64,000 nucleotides of DNA from Streptomyces sp. PsTaAH-137 (GCF_003259365.1 NZ_QLLY01000001.1:62001-126000), one strand, 5' to 3'. Shown: positions 21,822 to 30,994, numbered from the stretch's first letter. Notes: a model not told the origin generated them from the letters alone. Numbers and translations are program-made.

Positions 21822-24800
21822 TCAGTACTCCACCTTCTGCGAGCGGCGCCGGATGACGGTGACTTCGTCTCGCTGGTTGCCCGTCGGGCCGAGGTAGTTG
21901 AACGCCCAGCTCAACTGCGCGTATCCGCCGATGAGATGGGACGGCTTGAGGATCAGCCGGGTGAGCGAGTTGTGGATGCCGCCGCGCTTGCCGGTCGTCT
22001 CCGCCTTCGGGACGTTCACGGTCCGCTCCTGCGCGTGGTGCATGTAGACCGTGCCGGCCGGCATCCGGTGCGAGACGATCGCGCGGGCCACGACCACGCC
22101 GTTGCGGTTGACCGCCTCGATCCAGTCGTTGTCCTTCACGCCGATGGACTCCGCGTCCTGCGGGGACATCCAGATGGACTGGCCGCCGCGGGACAGCGCC
22201 AGCATGAACAGGTTGTCCTGGTACTCGGAGTGGATCGACCACTTGTTGTGCGGCGTGAGGTAACGGACCGTCACCTCCTTCTCGCCGTCCGGGCCGAGGT
22301 TCGGCTCGCCGAAGAGCCGGTTCATGTCCAGCGGCGGCCGGTACACGGGCAGCGCCTCGCCCAGCTCGTGCATCCAGTCGTGGTCGATGAAGAAGTGCTG
22401 ACGACCCGTTAGCGTGTGCCAGGGCTTCAGATGCTCGGTGTTGAGGGTGAACGCGGTGTAGCGGCGCCCGCCCGACTCGCTGCCCGACCACTCCGGCGAC
22501 GTGATCACCGGCACCGGGGCCGCCTGGGTGTCCGCGTATGTGACGCGCTTGCCCTCGTGCTCGGCGGACAGATGCGCCATGCCCTGTCCGGTACGGGCTT
22601 CGAGGGTGTGGAAGCCCTGGGTGGCGAGCCGTCCGTTGGTGGTGCCGGACAGCGCGAGGATCGTGTTCGCCGCCTTGACCGCGGTGTCGAGCAGCGGGCG
22701 CCCGTCGGCGGGCCCGCCGCGCACCACGCCGTTGCGCTCGCGCAGCTCCTCGACCTCCTGGTCGGGCTTGAGCGTGATGCCCTTGGCGGGCAGCCCGAGC
22801 TTCTCGACGAGCGGGCCGAGCGAGGTGAACTTCGCGCCGATCGCGGTGTAGTCCCGCTCGACCACGACCAGGTTCGGCATGGTCTTGCCCGGCACCGGCT
22901 CGCACTCGCCCTTGCGCCAGTCCAGGACGACCCCGCCGGGCTGCGCGATCTCACCCGGGGTGTCGTGCTGGAGCGGCGCCGCGACCAGGTCCTTGCGCGT
23001 GTCGAGGTGGCCCGCGGCGAGCGTGCTGAGCTTCTCCGCGAGCGCCTTGAACGTGTCGAAGTCGGTGCGGGCCTGCCACGGCGGGTCCACGGCCGGGGTG
23101 AAGGAGTGCACGTACGGGTGCATGTCCGTCGACGACAGGTCGTGCTTCTCGTACCAGGTCGCGGCGGGCAGCACGACGTCGGACAGGAGCGTCGACGACG
23201 TCTGGCGGAAGTCGAGGGAGAGCAGCAGGTCGAGCTTGCCCTCCGGCGCTTCGTCCCGCCAGGTCACCGTCGTGGGCCGCTCCTCGAGCGACGCCTCCTC
23301 GGCCCGCAGGGAGGAGTGGGTGCCGAGGAGGTGCTTGGTGAAGTACTCGGCGCCCTTCGCGGAGGAGCCGAGCAGATTGGCCCGCCACAGGGTCAGCACG
23401 CGCGGCCAGTTCTCCGGCGCGTCCGGGTCCTCGCAGGCGAACTTGAGGCTGCCCGCCTTGAGTTCGGCGACGGTGTCCTCGACGCTCTGCTCACCGAGGT
23501 CCAGGGAGCTGCGGTCGAACGTCGGGTAGGACGGCATCCAGCCCGAACGGGCCGACAGCGCAAGGCAGTCGGCGCCCGTCATCCCCTCGAAGGCGCCCTT
23601 GCCGAGCGGCGACGCGAGCACGTCCGCGCCGAACTTGTCGTAGCGCCACTGGTCGGTGTTGGTGAACCAGTACGCGGCGCCGATCATCTGCCGGGGCGGC
23701 CGTGACCAGTCGTTGGCGGAGGCCAGCGAGGCCCAGCCGGTCACCGGGCGGCACTTCTCTTGCCCCACGTAGTGCGCCCAGCCGCCGCCGTTCCTGCCCT
23801 GGCAGCCGGTGAGCTGGAGCAGCGCGAGGAAACCGCGGTAGATGGTCTCCGAGTGGAACCAGTGATTGGTGCCGGCGCCCATGAGGATCATGCAGCGGCC
23901 GCGCGACTTCTCCGCCGTCGCCGCGAACTCCCGGGCGATCTTGACGCACTTGGCGGCGGGCACCGAGGTGTGCGCCTCCTGCCAGCCGGGCGTGCCGGGG
24001 GAGTCCCCGTCCTCGTACGACGAGGGCCACTGGCCGGGCAGTCCGTCGCGCCCGACGCCGTACTGGGCCAGCAGCAGATCGAAGACGGTGGTGACCAGCG
24101 GCCCGTCGGGGCCGCCGAGCCGCGTCGCGGGCACCCCGCGCCGCACGGTGTCGCCGCGGCCCTGACCGTGCGCGCCGCCGTCGGTGTCGAAGCGCGGGAG
24201 CAGCACCTCCACCCCGCTCGCGACATCGCTGCCGTGCAGGCTCAACTGCGGCTTGATGTTGCCCAGTTCGAGGTTCCACTTGCCCGCGCCCGACTCGGTC
24301 CAGCGGAAGCCGAGCGAGCCGTTCGGGACGACCGGAAGGCCGGTCGCCTCGTCGAGCACCGCCGTCTTCCACTCCGCGCCCTCGCCGCCCTGACCGAGAT
24401 CGGCGGCGCGCAGGAACTTCGACGGGACGAACGCGCCGTCGCGCTCGTCCAGCGTCACGAGGAACGGCAGATCGGTGAACTTCTTGACGTAGTCCGTGAA
24501 GAACGGCGTCTCACGGTCGACGAAGAACTCCTTGAGGATGACGTGCCCCATGGCGAGGGCGAGCGCCCCGTCGGTCCCCGGGTGCGGGTGCAGCCACTCG
24601 TCGGCGAACTTCGTGTTGTCCGCGTAGTCCGGCGACACGGCGACGACCTTCTGGCCGCGGTAGCGGGCCTCGGCCATCCAGTGCGCGTCCGGCGTTCGCG
24701 TGACCGGGACGTTCGAGCCCCACATCATCAGGTAGGCCGCGTCCCACCAGTCGCCCGACTCCGGCACGTCCGTCTGGTCGCCGAAGACCTGCGGGGAGGC

Positions 24801-25508
24801 GACGGGCAGATCCGCGTACCAGTCGTAGAACGACAGCATCGGCGCGCCGATCAGCGACATGAACCGGGCCCCGGCCGCGTGCGACACCATCGACATCGCG
24901 GGGATGGGGGAGAAGCCGGCGACGCGGTCGGGCCCGTACGTCTTGATGGTGTGGACGTGCGCGGCCGCGACGATCTCGACGGCCTCGTCCCACGTGGCCC
25001 GCACCAGTCCGCCCTTGCCGCGCGCCTGCTGGTACCTGCGGCGGCGCTCGGGATCGCCCTGGATGTCGGCCCAGGCGAGCACGGGGTCCTTCAGCCGCGC
25101 CTTCGCCTCCCGGTACAGCTCCAGGAGCACGCCCCTGATGTACGGGTAGCGCACCCGCGTCGGCGAGTACGTGTACCAGGAGAACGCCGCCCCGCGCGGA
25201 CAGCCGCGCGGCTCGTACTCGGGACGGTCGGGGCCCACGCTCGGGTAGTCCGTCTGCTGGGTCTCCCAGGTGATGATGCCGTCCTTGACGTACACCTTCC
25301 ACCGGCACGAGCCGGTGCAGTTCACGCCGTGCGTGGAGTTCACGACCTTGTCGTGGCTCCACCGGTCCCGGTAGAAGACGTCCCCGTCCCTGCCGCCCTT
25401 GATCCGCACACTGTGCAGGTCCTCGGCGGCCTTCCCACGCCGGAAGAACCGGCCGGCCTTCAGCAGCGCCACGTCCGGCTCGGCCGGGGCGCCCGTCGTG
25501 TCAGTCAC
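21822..25508 (-). CDS. narG: Respiratory nitrate reductase alpha subunit NarG
   Basis: A 1228-residue catalytic subunit carrying Mo-bis-MGD and a [4Fe-4S] cluster, reducing nitrate to nitrite on the cytoplasmic face. The N-terminal cluster motif is THGVNCTGSCRWKVYV, with histidine as one ligand, and the next cysteine in RGCPRGAAFSWY. MWGSNVPVTRTPDAHW and MGAGTNHWFHSETIYR are characteristic. No twin-arginine signal precedes it, as expected for a cytoplasmic NarG. The GTG start follows GAGGGAG. It is the first gene of narGHJI; the 130 bases upstream (25509-25638) presumably hold the promoter, but I could not identify a clear box. Molybdenum cofactor and nitrate transport genes are not in the window. 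Confidence 0.96.
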   Translation of the reverse strand: MTDTTGAPAEPDVALLKAGRFFRRGKAAEDLHSVRIKGGRDGDVFYRDRWSHDKVVNSTHGVNCTGSCRWKVYVKDGIITWETQQTDYPSVGPDRPEYEPRGCPRGAAFSWYTYSPTRVRYPYIRGVLLELYREAKARLKDPVLAWADIQGDPERRRRYQQARGKGGLVRATWDEAVEIVAAAHVHTIKTYGPDRVAGFSPIPAMSMVSHAAGARFMSLIGAPMLSFYDWYADLPVASPQVFGDQTDVPESGDWWDAAYLMMWGSNVPVTRTPDAHWMAEARYRGQKVVAVSPDYADNTKFADEWLHPHPGTDGALALAMGHVILKEFFVDRETPFFTDYVKKFTDLPFLVTLDERDGAFVPSKFLRAADLGQGGEGAEWKTAVLDEATGLPVVPNGSLGFRWTESGAGKWNLELGNIKPQLSLHGSDVASGVEVLLPRFDTDGGAHGQGRGDTVRRGVPATRLGGPDGPLVTTVFDLLLAQYGVGRDGLPGQWPSSYEDGDSPGTPGWQEAHTSVPAAKCVKIAREFAATAEKSRGRCMILMGAGTNHWFHSETIYRGFLALLQLTGCQGRNGGGWAHYVGQEKCRPVTGWASLASANDWSRPPRQMIGAAYWFTNTDQWRYDKFGADVLASPLGKGAFEGMTGADCLALSARSGWMPSYPTFDRSSLDLGEQSVEDTVAELKAGSLKFACEDPDAPENWPRVLTLWRANLLGSSAKGAEYFTKHLLGTHSSLRAEEASLEERPTTVTWRDEAPEGKLDLLLSLDFRQTSSTLLSDVVLPAATWYEKHDLSSTDMHPYVHSFTPAVDPPWQARTDFDTFKALAEKLSTLAAGHLDTRKDLVAAPLQHDTPGEIAQPGGVVLDWRKGECEPVPGKTMPNLVVVERDYTAIGAKFTSLGPLVEKLGLPAKGITLKPDQEVEELRERNGVVRGGPADGRPLLDTAVKAANTILALSGTTNGRLATQGFHTLEARTGQGMAHLSAEHEGKRVTYADTQAAPVPVITSPEWSGSESGGRRYTAFTLNTEHLKPWHTLTGRQHFFIDHDWMHELGEALPVYRPPLDMNRLFGEPNLGPDGEKEVTVRYLTPHNKWSIHSEYQDNLFMLALSRGGQSIWMSPQDAESIGVKDNDWIEAVNRNGVVVARAIVSHRMPAGTVYMHHAQERTVNVPKAETTGKRGGIHNSLTRLILKPSHLIGGYAQLSWAFNYLGPTGNQRDEVTVIRRRSQKVEY

Positions 25509-25638
25509 CGTCTGCTCCCTCGGTATCCGTCCTTCGCAACGTAGGGGCGTGGCGACGGGAGCACATGCGGTGAGGGCCGTACGGGTTGCGCGGGAGGACG
25601 GATTCAGGCCGGTCGTCCCCGGCGCTGGGCCGAACGGG

Positions 25639-26469
25639 TCAGGCGCGCCGGAGGTATGTGACCGTCGCGGGATCGGCCGGGAGCAACGTCTCTATGGCCA
25701 GCTCGGCGACCGTCACGTCCATCGGGGTGTTGAACGTCGAGATGGACGACACGAACGACAGCACGTGTCCGTCGTGCTCGATGACCATCGGCAGCGCGAA
25801 GTACGGCACGTCGTCCGACGGTTCGGGGTCCTCGTCCCGCTCCGGCACCGGATAGGCGGCCACCTCGTCGTACAGTGCGCGCAGCGGCGCGGACCGGGCC
25901 AACGCGATCTGCCGCTCCATCTGCGCGAGGAGATGCCCGCGCCAGGCGCGCAGATTCCGGATCCGCGGCGCGAGACCCTCCGGGTGGAGCGTGAGCCGCA
26001 TCGCGTTCATCGGCTCGGCCGTCAGCAGGTGCTCGGGCAGCGACTCCGTCAGCAGCGCGACACCGCGGTTCGCCGCGATCACGTCGTACGTCGCGTTCAC
26101 GATCAGCGCCGGGTACGGCTCGTAGCCGCGCAGCAACTGCTCCAGGCCCGCGCGCAGCGCGCCCAGCGACGGATCGTCGAGGGACGTCTCGGCGAAGCGC
26201 GGCGCGTAACCGGACGCCAGCAGCAGCGCGTTGCGCTCCCGAACCGGTACGTCCAGGTGCTCGGCGAGCCGGAGCAGGAACTCCTCGCTGGGGCGCGAGC
26301 GGCCCGTCTCCACGAAGCTGATGTGCCGCGCGGAGGAGTCGGCGCGCAGCGCCAGGTCCAGCTGGCTGACCCGCCGCCGCTCCCGCCAGCCGCGCAGCAG
26401 CCGGCCCACTTCGGAGGTGGTCCCGCGCGGCGCCTCGGGCGTGCGGGTCGTCGTCGTCCGGGTCGTCAT
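25639..26469 (-). CDS. Helix-turn-helix regulator with MmyB-like ligand-binding domain
   Basis: A 276-residue regulator. Residues about 20-80 are an XRE-type helix-turn-helix (RRVSQLDLALRADSSARHIS then FVETGRSRPSEEFLLRLAEH). Residues about 105-270 match the MmyB-like domain common in actinobacteria (YPALIVNATYDVIAANRGV, then LAPRIRNLRAWRGHLLAQME and SSISTFNTPMDVTVAELAIE), a PAS-related pocket thought to bind a fatty-acid-like ligand. It is divergent from the pterin dehydratase with 38 bases between starts. Genes of this type often control a neighbouring short-chain dehydrogenase, absent here. Confidence 0.88.
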   Translation of the reverse strand: MTTRTTTTRTPEAPRGTTSEVGRLLRGWRERRRVSQLDLALRADSSARHISFVETGRSRPSEEFLLRLAEHLDVPVRERNALLLASGYAPRFAETSLDDPSLGALRAGLEQLLRGYEPYPALIVNATYDVIAANRGVALLTESLPEHLLTAEPMNAMRLTLHPEGLAPRIRNLRAWRGHLLAQMERQIALARSAPLRALYDEVAAYPVPERDEDPEPSDDVPYFALPMVIEHDGHVLSFVSSISTFNTPMDVTVAELAIETLLPADPATVTYLRRA

Positions 26470-26507
26470 GGGGAGACCGTAACCGCAAGTGGTGGCAGGC
26501 TGGAGGC

Positions 26508-26813
26508 ATGCCTACAGAGCCGCTTTCCCAGAAGGAGATCGAGGACCGTCTCGCCGAGCTGCCCGGCTGGTCGCTCGACGGCGCCCGGATCACCCGCACC
26601 TACCGCCTGGGCAGCCACTTCGCGGCGACCGCCCTGGTCGTGCACATCGCCCAGACCCAGGAGGAGCTGAACCACCACTCGGACCTGACCCTCGGCTACA
26701 ACACGGTCGCCCTCGCCGTGCACACCCACGACGCGGGCGGCGCCGTCACTGCCAAGGACTTCGAACTGGCCCGCAAGGTCGAGGAGTTGGCACCGGGACA
26801 CGGCGCCGCCTGA
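26508..26813 (+). CDS. 4a-hydroxytetrahydrobiopterin dehydratase (PCD/DCoH)
   Basis: A 101-residue protein of normal length for pterin-4a-carbinolamine dehydratase, which regenerates quinonoid pterin after aromatic amino acid hydroxylation. The catalytic signature is present: QEELNHHSDLTLGYNTVALA followed by VHTHDAGG and TAKDFELARKVEEL. ELPGWSLDGARITRTYRL is the usual N-terminus. No aromatic hydroxylase gene is nearby. It ends two bases before the convergent TetR gene. Confidence 0.93.
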   Translation: MPTEPLSQKEIEDRLAELPGWSLDGARITRTYRLGSHFAATALVVHIAQTQEELNHHSDLTLGYNTVALAVHTHDAGGAVTAKDFELARKVEELAPGHGAA

Positions 26814-26814
26814 C

Positions 26815-27519
26815 TCAGCCCCGCGCGGCCCGCAGCTCCACGGCGTCCAGGAGCAGCGCGAGGGTCGTCTCGAACTGGTCGTCCTCGTCTGCGGCGGCCA
26901 GGTGCGGGGCGACCGCCGCCAGATCCGGATAGCGGTCCGGCGACACGGCCAGGTACTCGCGCCGCCACGCCAGCCGGTCACCCTCGCGGGAGGCGCTGCC
27001 CAGCGCCACGACCGACGCCTCGTACGCGGCCAGCGCGAGCGAGGTGTCGACCAGCGACCGGTAGTAGCGGGCCGCGTCCCGGTCCCCGAAACCGGCGGTG
27101 CGCAGCGCGCCGACGACCACGTCCGCGCCGTGGAACTCGGCGTCGCGCCGGGCGACCCGGGTGGCGACGAGCACGGCCACCCGCGGATGCGCCAGACAGG
27201 CCGTCCGCATCCGGCGGGCCAGCGACTCCAGCGTGTGCCGCCAGCCGCCGGACGGGGCGAACCCGTCCATCGCCTCCTGGACCAGCCGCTCGGCGAGCCC
27301 GAGCAGGATCTCGTCCTTGCCCGAGAAGTGCCGCAGCACCGCCGTGTGGTTGGCGCCCAGGTCCGCGCCGAGGCGGCGCAGCGTCAGGGCGCCGGGGCCC
27401 TCACGGTCGACGAGGGAGAGCGCGGCGTCCAGGATCACGCCCTGGTTGAGCGAGGTGGACGGCGGGCGGCCGCGCCGGGCCGTGGCCTGCGGTGCGGCTT
27501 TCGCCCGGGATGCGCTCAT
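26815..27519 (-). CDS. TetR-family transcriptional regulator
   Basis: A 234-residue regulator. Residues about 18-62 are a TetR helix-turn-helix (ILDAALSLVDREGPGALTLR, RLGADLGANHTAVLRHFSGK, DEILLGLAERL). The C-terminal half resembles the TetR_C_1-type ligand domain of tetracycline-repressor relatives. The ATG at 27519 is chosen because AGGA sits eight bases before it; the ATG nine bases upstream would have its ribosome-binding site touching the codon. It faces away from the serine hydrolase gene on the same strand and converges with the pterin dehydratase. Target and ligand are unknown. Confidence 0.87.
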   Translation of the reverse strand: MSASRAKAAPQATARRGRPPSTSLNQGVILDAALSLVDREGPGALTLRRLGADLGANHTAVLRHFSGKDEILLGLAERLVQEAMDGFAPSGGWRHTLESLARRMRTACLAHPRVAVLVATRVARRDAEFHGADVVVGALRTAGFGDRDAARYYRSLVDTSLALAAYEASVVALGSASREGDRLAWRREYLAVSPDRYPDLAAVAPHLAAADEDDQFETTLALLLDAVELRAARG

Positions 27520-27559
27520 GTCCGTCATCCTATCGACCGGCGCCCGCCCGCCCCGGGGC

Positions 27560-28777
27560 TCAGGCGCCCGCCTCCAGACGGGCGACCAGCGCGGTCAGCG
27601 CGGCCACCGTCTCCGCGTCCTTGTCGTCGTCCACCGCCGTGTTCCACGCGCTGGTCTTCACCACGACGACATCCGCGTCCGGGTCGACCCACAGGTACTG
27701 CCCGTGGATGCCGATCCCGGTGAACGACCGGCGCTCCCCGTCGAGTGTCCACCACTGGTTCGCGTACCCGTAGTGCCGGGGCAGGTCCCCGCCCAGCGCC
27801 CCGACCGCCAGGTGCGGGAGGCCGGCGCCGCGGCTGCGCTCGACCCAGGCGGCGGGCACGATCCGGCGCCCGTCCAGCTCGCCGCCGCGCGCCATGACCA
27901 GGCCCACCCGGGCCATGTCCCGCACCGCCGCGTTCAGCGAACCGCCGCCGAGCGCGGTGCGCGGGCGGCCCCGGGTCAGGAAGTAGTACGCGTCCCGCTC
28001 GGTGCCGATCCGGCTCCACAGACGGCTGTGCGCGTACTGCGCGAGGCTCGTCCCGGTCGCCGCTTCGAGAACCCAGCCGAGGACCTGGGAGTCCACCGTC
28101 GAATAGTTGAAGGTGCCGCCGGGCTCGGCCGCGCGCCGCAGCGACTTCACCACGCCGAGCAGCGAGCCGCCGCCCGACACCGCCTGCTCGAACCGGGCGA
28201 ACGACGACTCGGGATCGGCGTAGTCCTCCACGAACTCCACCCCGCTGCTCATGTGCAGCAGGTCCTCGACCGTCGGCCCGTCGTACGCGCTCCCCGCCAG
28301 CTCCGGAAGGTACGAGACGACCTTGTCGTCCAGCGCCTTGATACTCCCTTCCTCCCTCGCGATCCCGATGAGCAGCGACGTCACCGACTTGGTCAGGGAG
28401 AACAGCTGGAACCTGGCCCGCGGCGAGGCGAACCGCCCCGGGTACGCCTCGTGCACCAGCGCGCCACGGTGCAGCACGGCGAACCCGGTCGTGTGGGTGC
28501 GCGCGTGCAGCTCCGCCAGAGTGCGCCGCGCGCCCCCGTACTCGTACGTGAATCCGCGCAGCCCCGGCTCGAAGGGCAGCGGTCGCGGCGCCGACGACCG
28601 TGGCACGGTCTCGCTGGGCAGCACCGCGGACATGTGCGTGAACGCCCACTCGTTGACCGGCCGGGAGAACGCGATCGCCGCCTGGTTCCGCCACAGCCAG
28701 CTCGCTCCGGCGCCCAGGCCCGCGACCGCCGCACCGATCGCGAGCGCGCCGCCCGTCCGCCTCGTGCCCATCCCCAT
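27560..28777 (-). CDS. Serine hydrolase of the class C beta-lactamase family
   Basis: A 405-residue beta-lactamase/DD-peptidase-fold hydrolase. The nucleophile motif S-x-x-K is in FQLFSLTKSVTSLLIGIARE, the tyrosine motif in GTFNYSTVDSQVLGWVLE, and a third motif resembling H-x-G in GIGIHGQYLWVDP. The N-terminus has one hydrophobic segment (GGALAIGAAVAGLGAGASWL), so it is probably a membrane-anchored or exported esterase or peptidase. The ATG at 28777 lies four bases after GGAGG; the ATG six bases later is equally plausible, and the longer frame to 28855 lacks a ribosome-binding site. Substrate unknown. Confidence 0.87.
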   Translation of the reverse strand: MGMGTRRTGGALAIGAAVAGLGAGASWLWRNQAAIAFSRPVNEWAFTHMSAVLPSETVPRSSAPRPLPFEPGLRGFTYEYGGARRTLAELHARTHTTGFAVLHRGALVHEAYPGRFASPRARFQLFSLTKSVTSLLIGIAREEGSIKALDDKVVSYLPELAGSAYDGPTVEDLLHMSSGVEFVEDYADPESSFARFEQAVSGGGSLLGVVKSLRRAAEPGGTFNYSTVDSQVLGWVLEAATGTSLAQYAHSRLWSRIGTERDAYYFLTRGRPRTALGGGSLNAAVRDMARVGLVMARGGELDGRRIVPAAWVERSRGAGLPHLAVGALGGDLPRHYGYANQWWTLDGERRSFTGIGIHGQYLWVDPDADVVVVKTSAWNTAVDDDKDAETVAALTALVARLEAGA

Positions 28778-28877
28778 ACGTCCTCCGTCGTGCCGCTCGT
28801 CGACTCCGGATCCGAATTGCGGACCAATGGTGACACCGGAGGTGAGTGCGGGCAAGAGGCGGCCCGGATGCCGGGGC

Positions 28878-29861
28878 TCAGGCGGCGTTCAGGCGCGCCC
28901 GCTCCTCCTCGGTCAGCTCCAGGTCCACCGCGCTCAGGCTCTCCTCCAGCTGCGCGACCGACGAGGCGCCGACCAGCGGAATCGCCGGCACGTCGGCGCC
29001 CAGCATCCAGGCGAGGACGACCTGGTTGACCGTCGCGCCGGACGACGTGGCGACCTCCCGCAGCGCGGTGAGCCGCGCCTCACGGCTGCCGTGGTCGTGC
29101 CCGGCGCCCAGCGGCTTGTCCTCGCGCACGTACGCCCCGGTGAGCAGCGGTGAATAGGCGACGAGCGCGAGGTCCCGCTCGGCCCGCACCATGCTGAGCA
29201 GGTTGCCGTCGGCGGTGGCGCAGACCCCGTCCGGCGACAGCTCGCTCGACAGATCGGTGCGGTGCCGCAGATAGCTGTGCTGGTACTGGAGCACCTCGTA
29301 CCCGGCCAGTCCCTCGGCGCGCGCGATCGCCCGCGCCCGCTCCACCTGCCAGGCCCAGTGGTTGGAGACGCCGAGCAGGCCCACCGCGCCTTCCTGCACC
29401 AGCGCCCCGAACTCCCGCACCGTCTCCACGAGTTCGACCTTGCGGTCCGGGATGTGCGCGTACAACAGGTCCAGGCGCTCGACGCCGAGCCGGGCCTTGC
29501 TGCCCTCCACCGCCGAGCGGATCGCCTTCGCCGACAGGCCCTCGGGGTTGTCGAGGTAGCCGGTGCCCGGCGCCAGCGGCGCCGCGCCCAGCTTGGTGGC
29601 GATGAAGATCTCGTCGCCGATGCCACGGCTGCGCCGCCAGTTGCCGAGCAGCGTCTCGCTCTCGCCGCCGACCGTGCCGTCCACCCAGAACGCGTAGTTG
29701 TCCGAGGTGTCGATGAACGTGCCGCCCGCCTCCACGTAGCGGTCGAGGATCGCGAACGACGTCTTCTCGTCGGTGACGGTGCCGAACAGCATGGCGCCGA
29801 GGCTGAGGACGCTGACCTCGCGGCGGCGGGCCGGGTCGCCGCCGATCGTGCGGTACTTCAT
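28878..29861 (-). CDS. Aldo/keto reductase
   Basis: A 327-residue TIM-barrel NADPH-dependent carbonyl reductase. Catalytic tetrad regions: aspartate and tyrosine in FIDTSDNYAFW, lysine in IFIATKLGAAPL and histidine in LDLLYAHIPD. The cofactor end reads IPLVGASSVAQLEESLSAVD. It resembles the AKR11/YajO-like group. A GGGGGGA-type ribosome-binding site precedes the ATG. Upstream, AGTCAACG occurs twice (29920-29927, 29945-29952), placing two TTGACT-like boxes on its coding strand. Substrate unknown. Confidence 0.9.
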   Translation of the reverse strand: MKYRTIGGDPARRREVSVLSLGAMLFGTVTDEKTSFAILDRYVEAGGTFIDTSDNYAFWVDGTVGGESETLLGNWRRSRGIGDEIFIATKLGAAPLAPGTGYLDNPEGLSAKAIRSAVEGSKARLGVERLDLLYAHIPDRKVELVETVREFGALVQEGAVGLLGVSNHWAWQVERARAIARAEGLAGYEVLQYQHSYLRHRTDLSSELSPDGVCATADGNLLSMVRAERDLALVAYSPLLTGAYVREDKPLGAGHDHGSREARLTALREVATSSGATVNQVVLAWMLGADVPAIPLVGASSVAQLEESLSAVDLELTEEERARLNAA

Positions 29862-29919
29862 GGGAGATCCCCCCTGTCGGGCGGCCCGGTCGCCGGATGC
29901 GCGCGGGCCACGGAAAGGG

Positions 29920-29952
29920 AGTCAACGTCTTGAAGTGCACGCGAAGTCAACG
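29920..29952 (-). promoter_or_regulatory. Paired TTGACT-like direct repeats upstream of the aldo/keto reductase
   Basis: AGTCAACG at 29920-29927 and 29945-29952; on the minus strand these read CGTTGACT, 25 bases apart, 59 and 84 bases before the aldo/keto reductase ATG. They could be alternative -35 elements or a two-site operator. No matching -10 box is clear. Confidence 0.35.
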
Positions 29953-29970
29953 CAGTTGGCCAGAGCACTT

Positions 29971-30459
29971 CTACTGGCCGATGCGCTGCTTCTCGTCGGT
30001 GCGCCGGATGAAGTCCATCGACCAGTTCGGCAGCCACGTCCCGCCTCCGTCGACGGAGAACGCCTGCTCCCAGCGGGCCGTCGTCGCGCTGATGCCCGAC
30101 CATACGAAGCGTGCCCGCACCTCCTTCCCTTCGTGGGTGTCGTCGCCGAAGAACTCGCCGTACCCGTCCTGTGCGAACCGCCCGGTCACCGGTGGGAAGA
30201 GGCGGCCCGTCCGGTCGGTCGACCAGTGCAGCGACCACAGACGGGTCGCGGGATCGAACAGGCGCAGCGTCAGACCGGTCCAGCCCTGTGCGGGCACCGC
30301 CATCTCGTCGATGTTCGCGGCCCCGCCGAACAGGGGCCGGCAACTGCTCCTCGCACCGAACTCCTCCCAGCCGCTGTCCGGGTCGAGGAAGTCGAGGCGC
30401 CGCCGGTGGGCGACGTCCCACTCGCCGAAGAAGAAGTCGAAGTCGTGCGCGGTGCTCAT
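29971..30459 (-). CDS. DUF1579-like lipocalin-fold protein of unknown function
   Basis: A 162-residue cytoplasmic protein without signal peptide. FDFFFGEWDVAHRRRLDFLD opens it in the way of DUF1579-like proteins (a short F-x-G-x-W motif followed by beta strands), and LRLFDPATRLWSLHWSTDRT plus RARFVWSGISATTARWEQAF continue the pattern. No function is established. The ATG overlaps the stop of the gene upstream (ATGA), so the two are coupled. The pair is divergent from a WYL regulator and probably under its control. Confidence 0.7.
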   Translation of the reverse strand: MSTAHDFDFFFGEWDVAHRRRLDFLDPDSGWEEFGARSSCRPLFGGAANIDEMAVPAQGWTGLTLRLFDPATRLWSLHWSTDRTGRLFPPVTGRFAQDGYGEFFGDDTHEGKEVRARFVWSGISATTARWEQAFSVDGGGTWLPNWSMDFIRRTDEKQRIGQ

Positions 30460-30944
30460 GAGCGTCCTCCGGTCGTGCCCTCGGGCAGGCTGTCGTGTAC
30501 GTAGGCGTCGAGATCGGGCCGCTCGGGGGCCAGCATGTGCCGCACCCAGGCGTTCCGTTCGTGGAGCAGGGGCGGCAGCTCCCACACGCAGCCGATCCAC
30601 GGCCGGTCCGCCGGCTCCGTCGGGACGAAGCGGGCCGGGTCGCGGTCCGGGCAGCCGAGCACCGGCTGGCCTGCGGCGGCACCCCGGAAGTGCAGGACGT
30701 TGTCCCACACCCAGCTGTACGCGTTGAGGTACGCGCCGTCGTCGCCGCCCCGGTGCAGCACGACGAACGTGGCGGGCGGCGTGCCGTCCGGCTCGGGAAG
30801 CAGCGACGGCAGCATCGCGTACGCCGCCTTTTCGACGTCGGGCGCGATCCCGTGCGGGTCGGCGGTCACGTGGTAGCGCTTGATGCGACGGCCCGCCACC
30901 TCGACGGGCGGCGGCACGGTCAGCAGTTTCTCCTCGAAGGCCAT
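30456..30944 (-). CDS. Conserved-looking hypothetical protein, coupled to the DUF1579-like gene
   Basis: I do not recognise this 162-residue protein. It has no signal peptide, membrane segment or cofactor motif. KAAYAMLPSLLPEPDGTPPA, TFVVLHRGGDDGAYLNAYSW and IGCVWELPPLLHERNAWVRH suggest a small globular domain rich in aromatic residues. It overlaps the next gene by four bases and starts 19 bases from the perfect inverted repeat in front of the divergent WYL regulator. Confidence 0.7.
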   Translation of the reverse strand: MAFEEKLLTVPPPVEVAGRRIKRYHVTADPHGIAPDVEKAAYAMLPSLLPEPDGTPPATFVVLHRGGDDGAYLNAYSWVWDNVLHFRGAAAGQPVLGCPDRDPARFVPTEPADRPWIGCVWELPPLLHERNAWVRHMLAPERPDLDAYVHDSLPEGTTGGRS

Positions 30945-30962
30945 GGCGGGACGCTAAGGCCG

Positions 30963-30989
30963 CTTCACTGACATCCTGTGTCAGTGAAG
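30963..30989. promoter_or_regulatory. Perfect 11-bp inverted-repeat operator for the WYL regulator
   Basis: CTTCACTGACA (30963-30973) and TGTCAGTGAAG (30979-30989) are exact reverse complements with a 5-base spacer. The site lies between the divergent starts at 30944 and 30995 and ends five bases before the regulator's ATG, so bound protein would block both directions. The regulator's transcript may be leaderless. Confidence 0.85.
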
Positions 30990-30994
30990 TCCAC

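Noticed and set aside
25509..25638. FNR-type or other anaerobic box before narG
   Set aside because: I looked for TTGAT-N4-ATCAA-like and similar palindromes and saw none convincing in the 130 bases.
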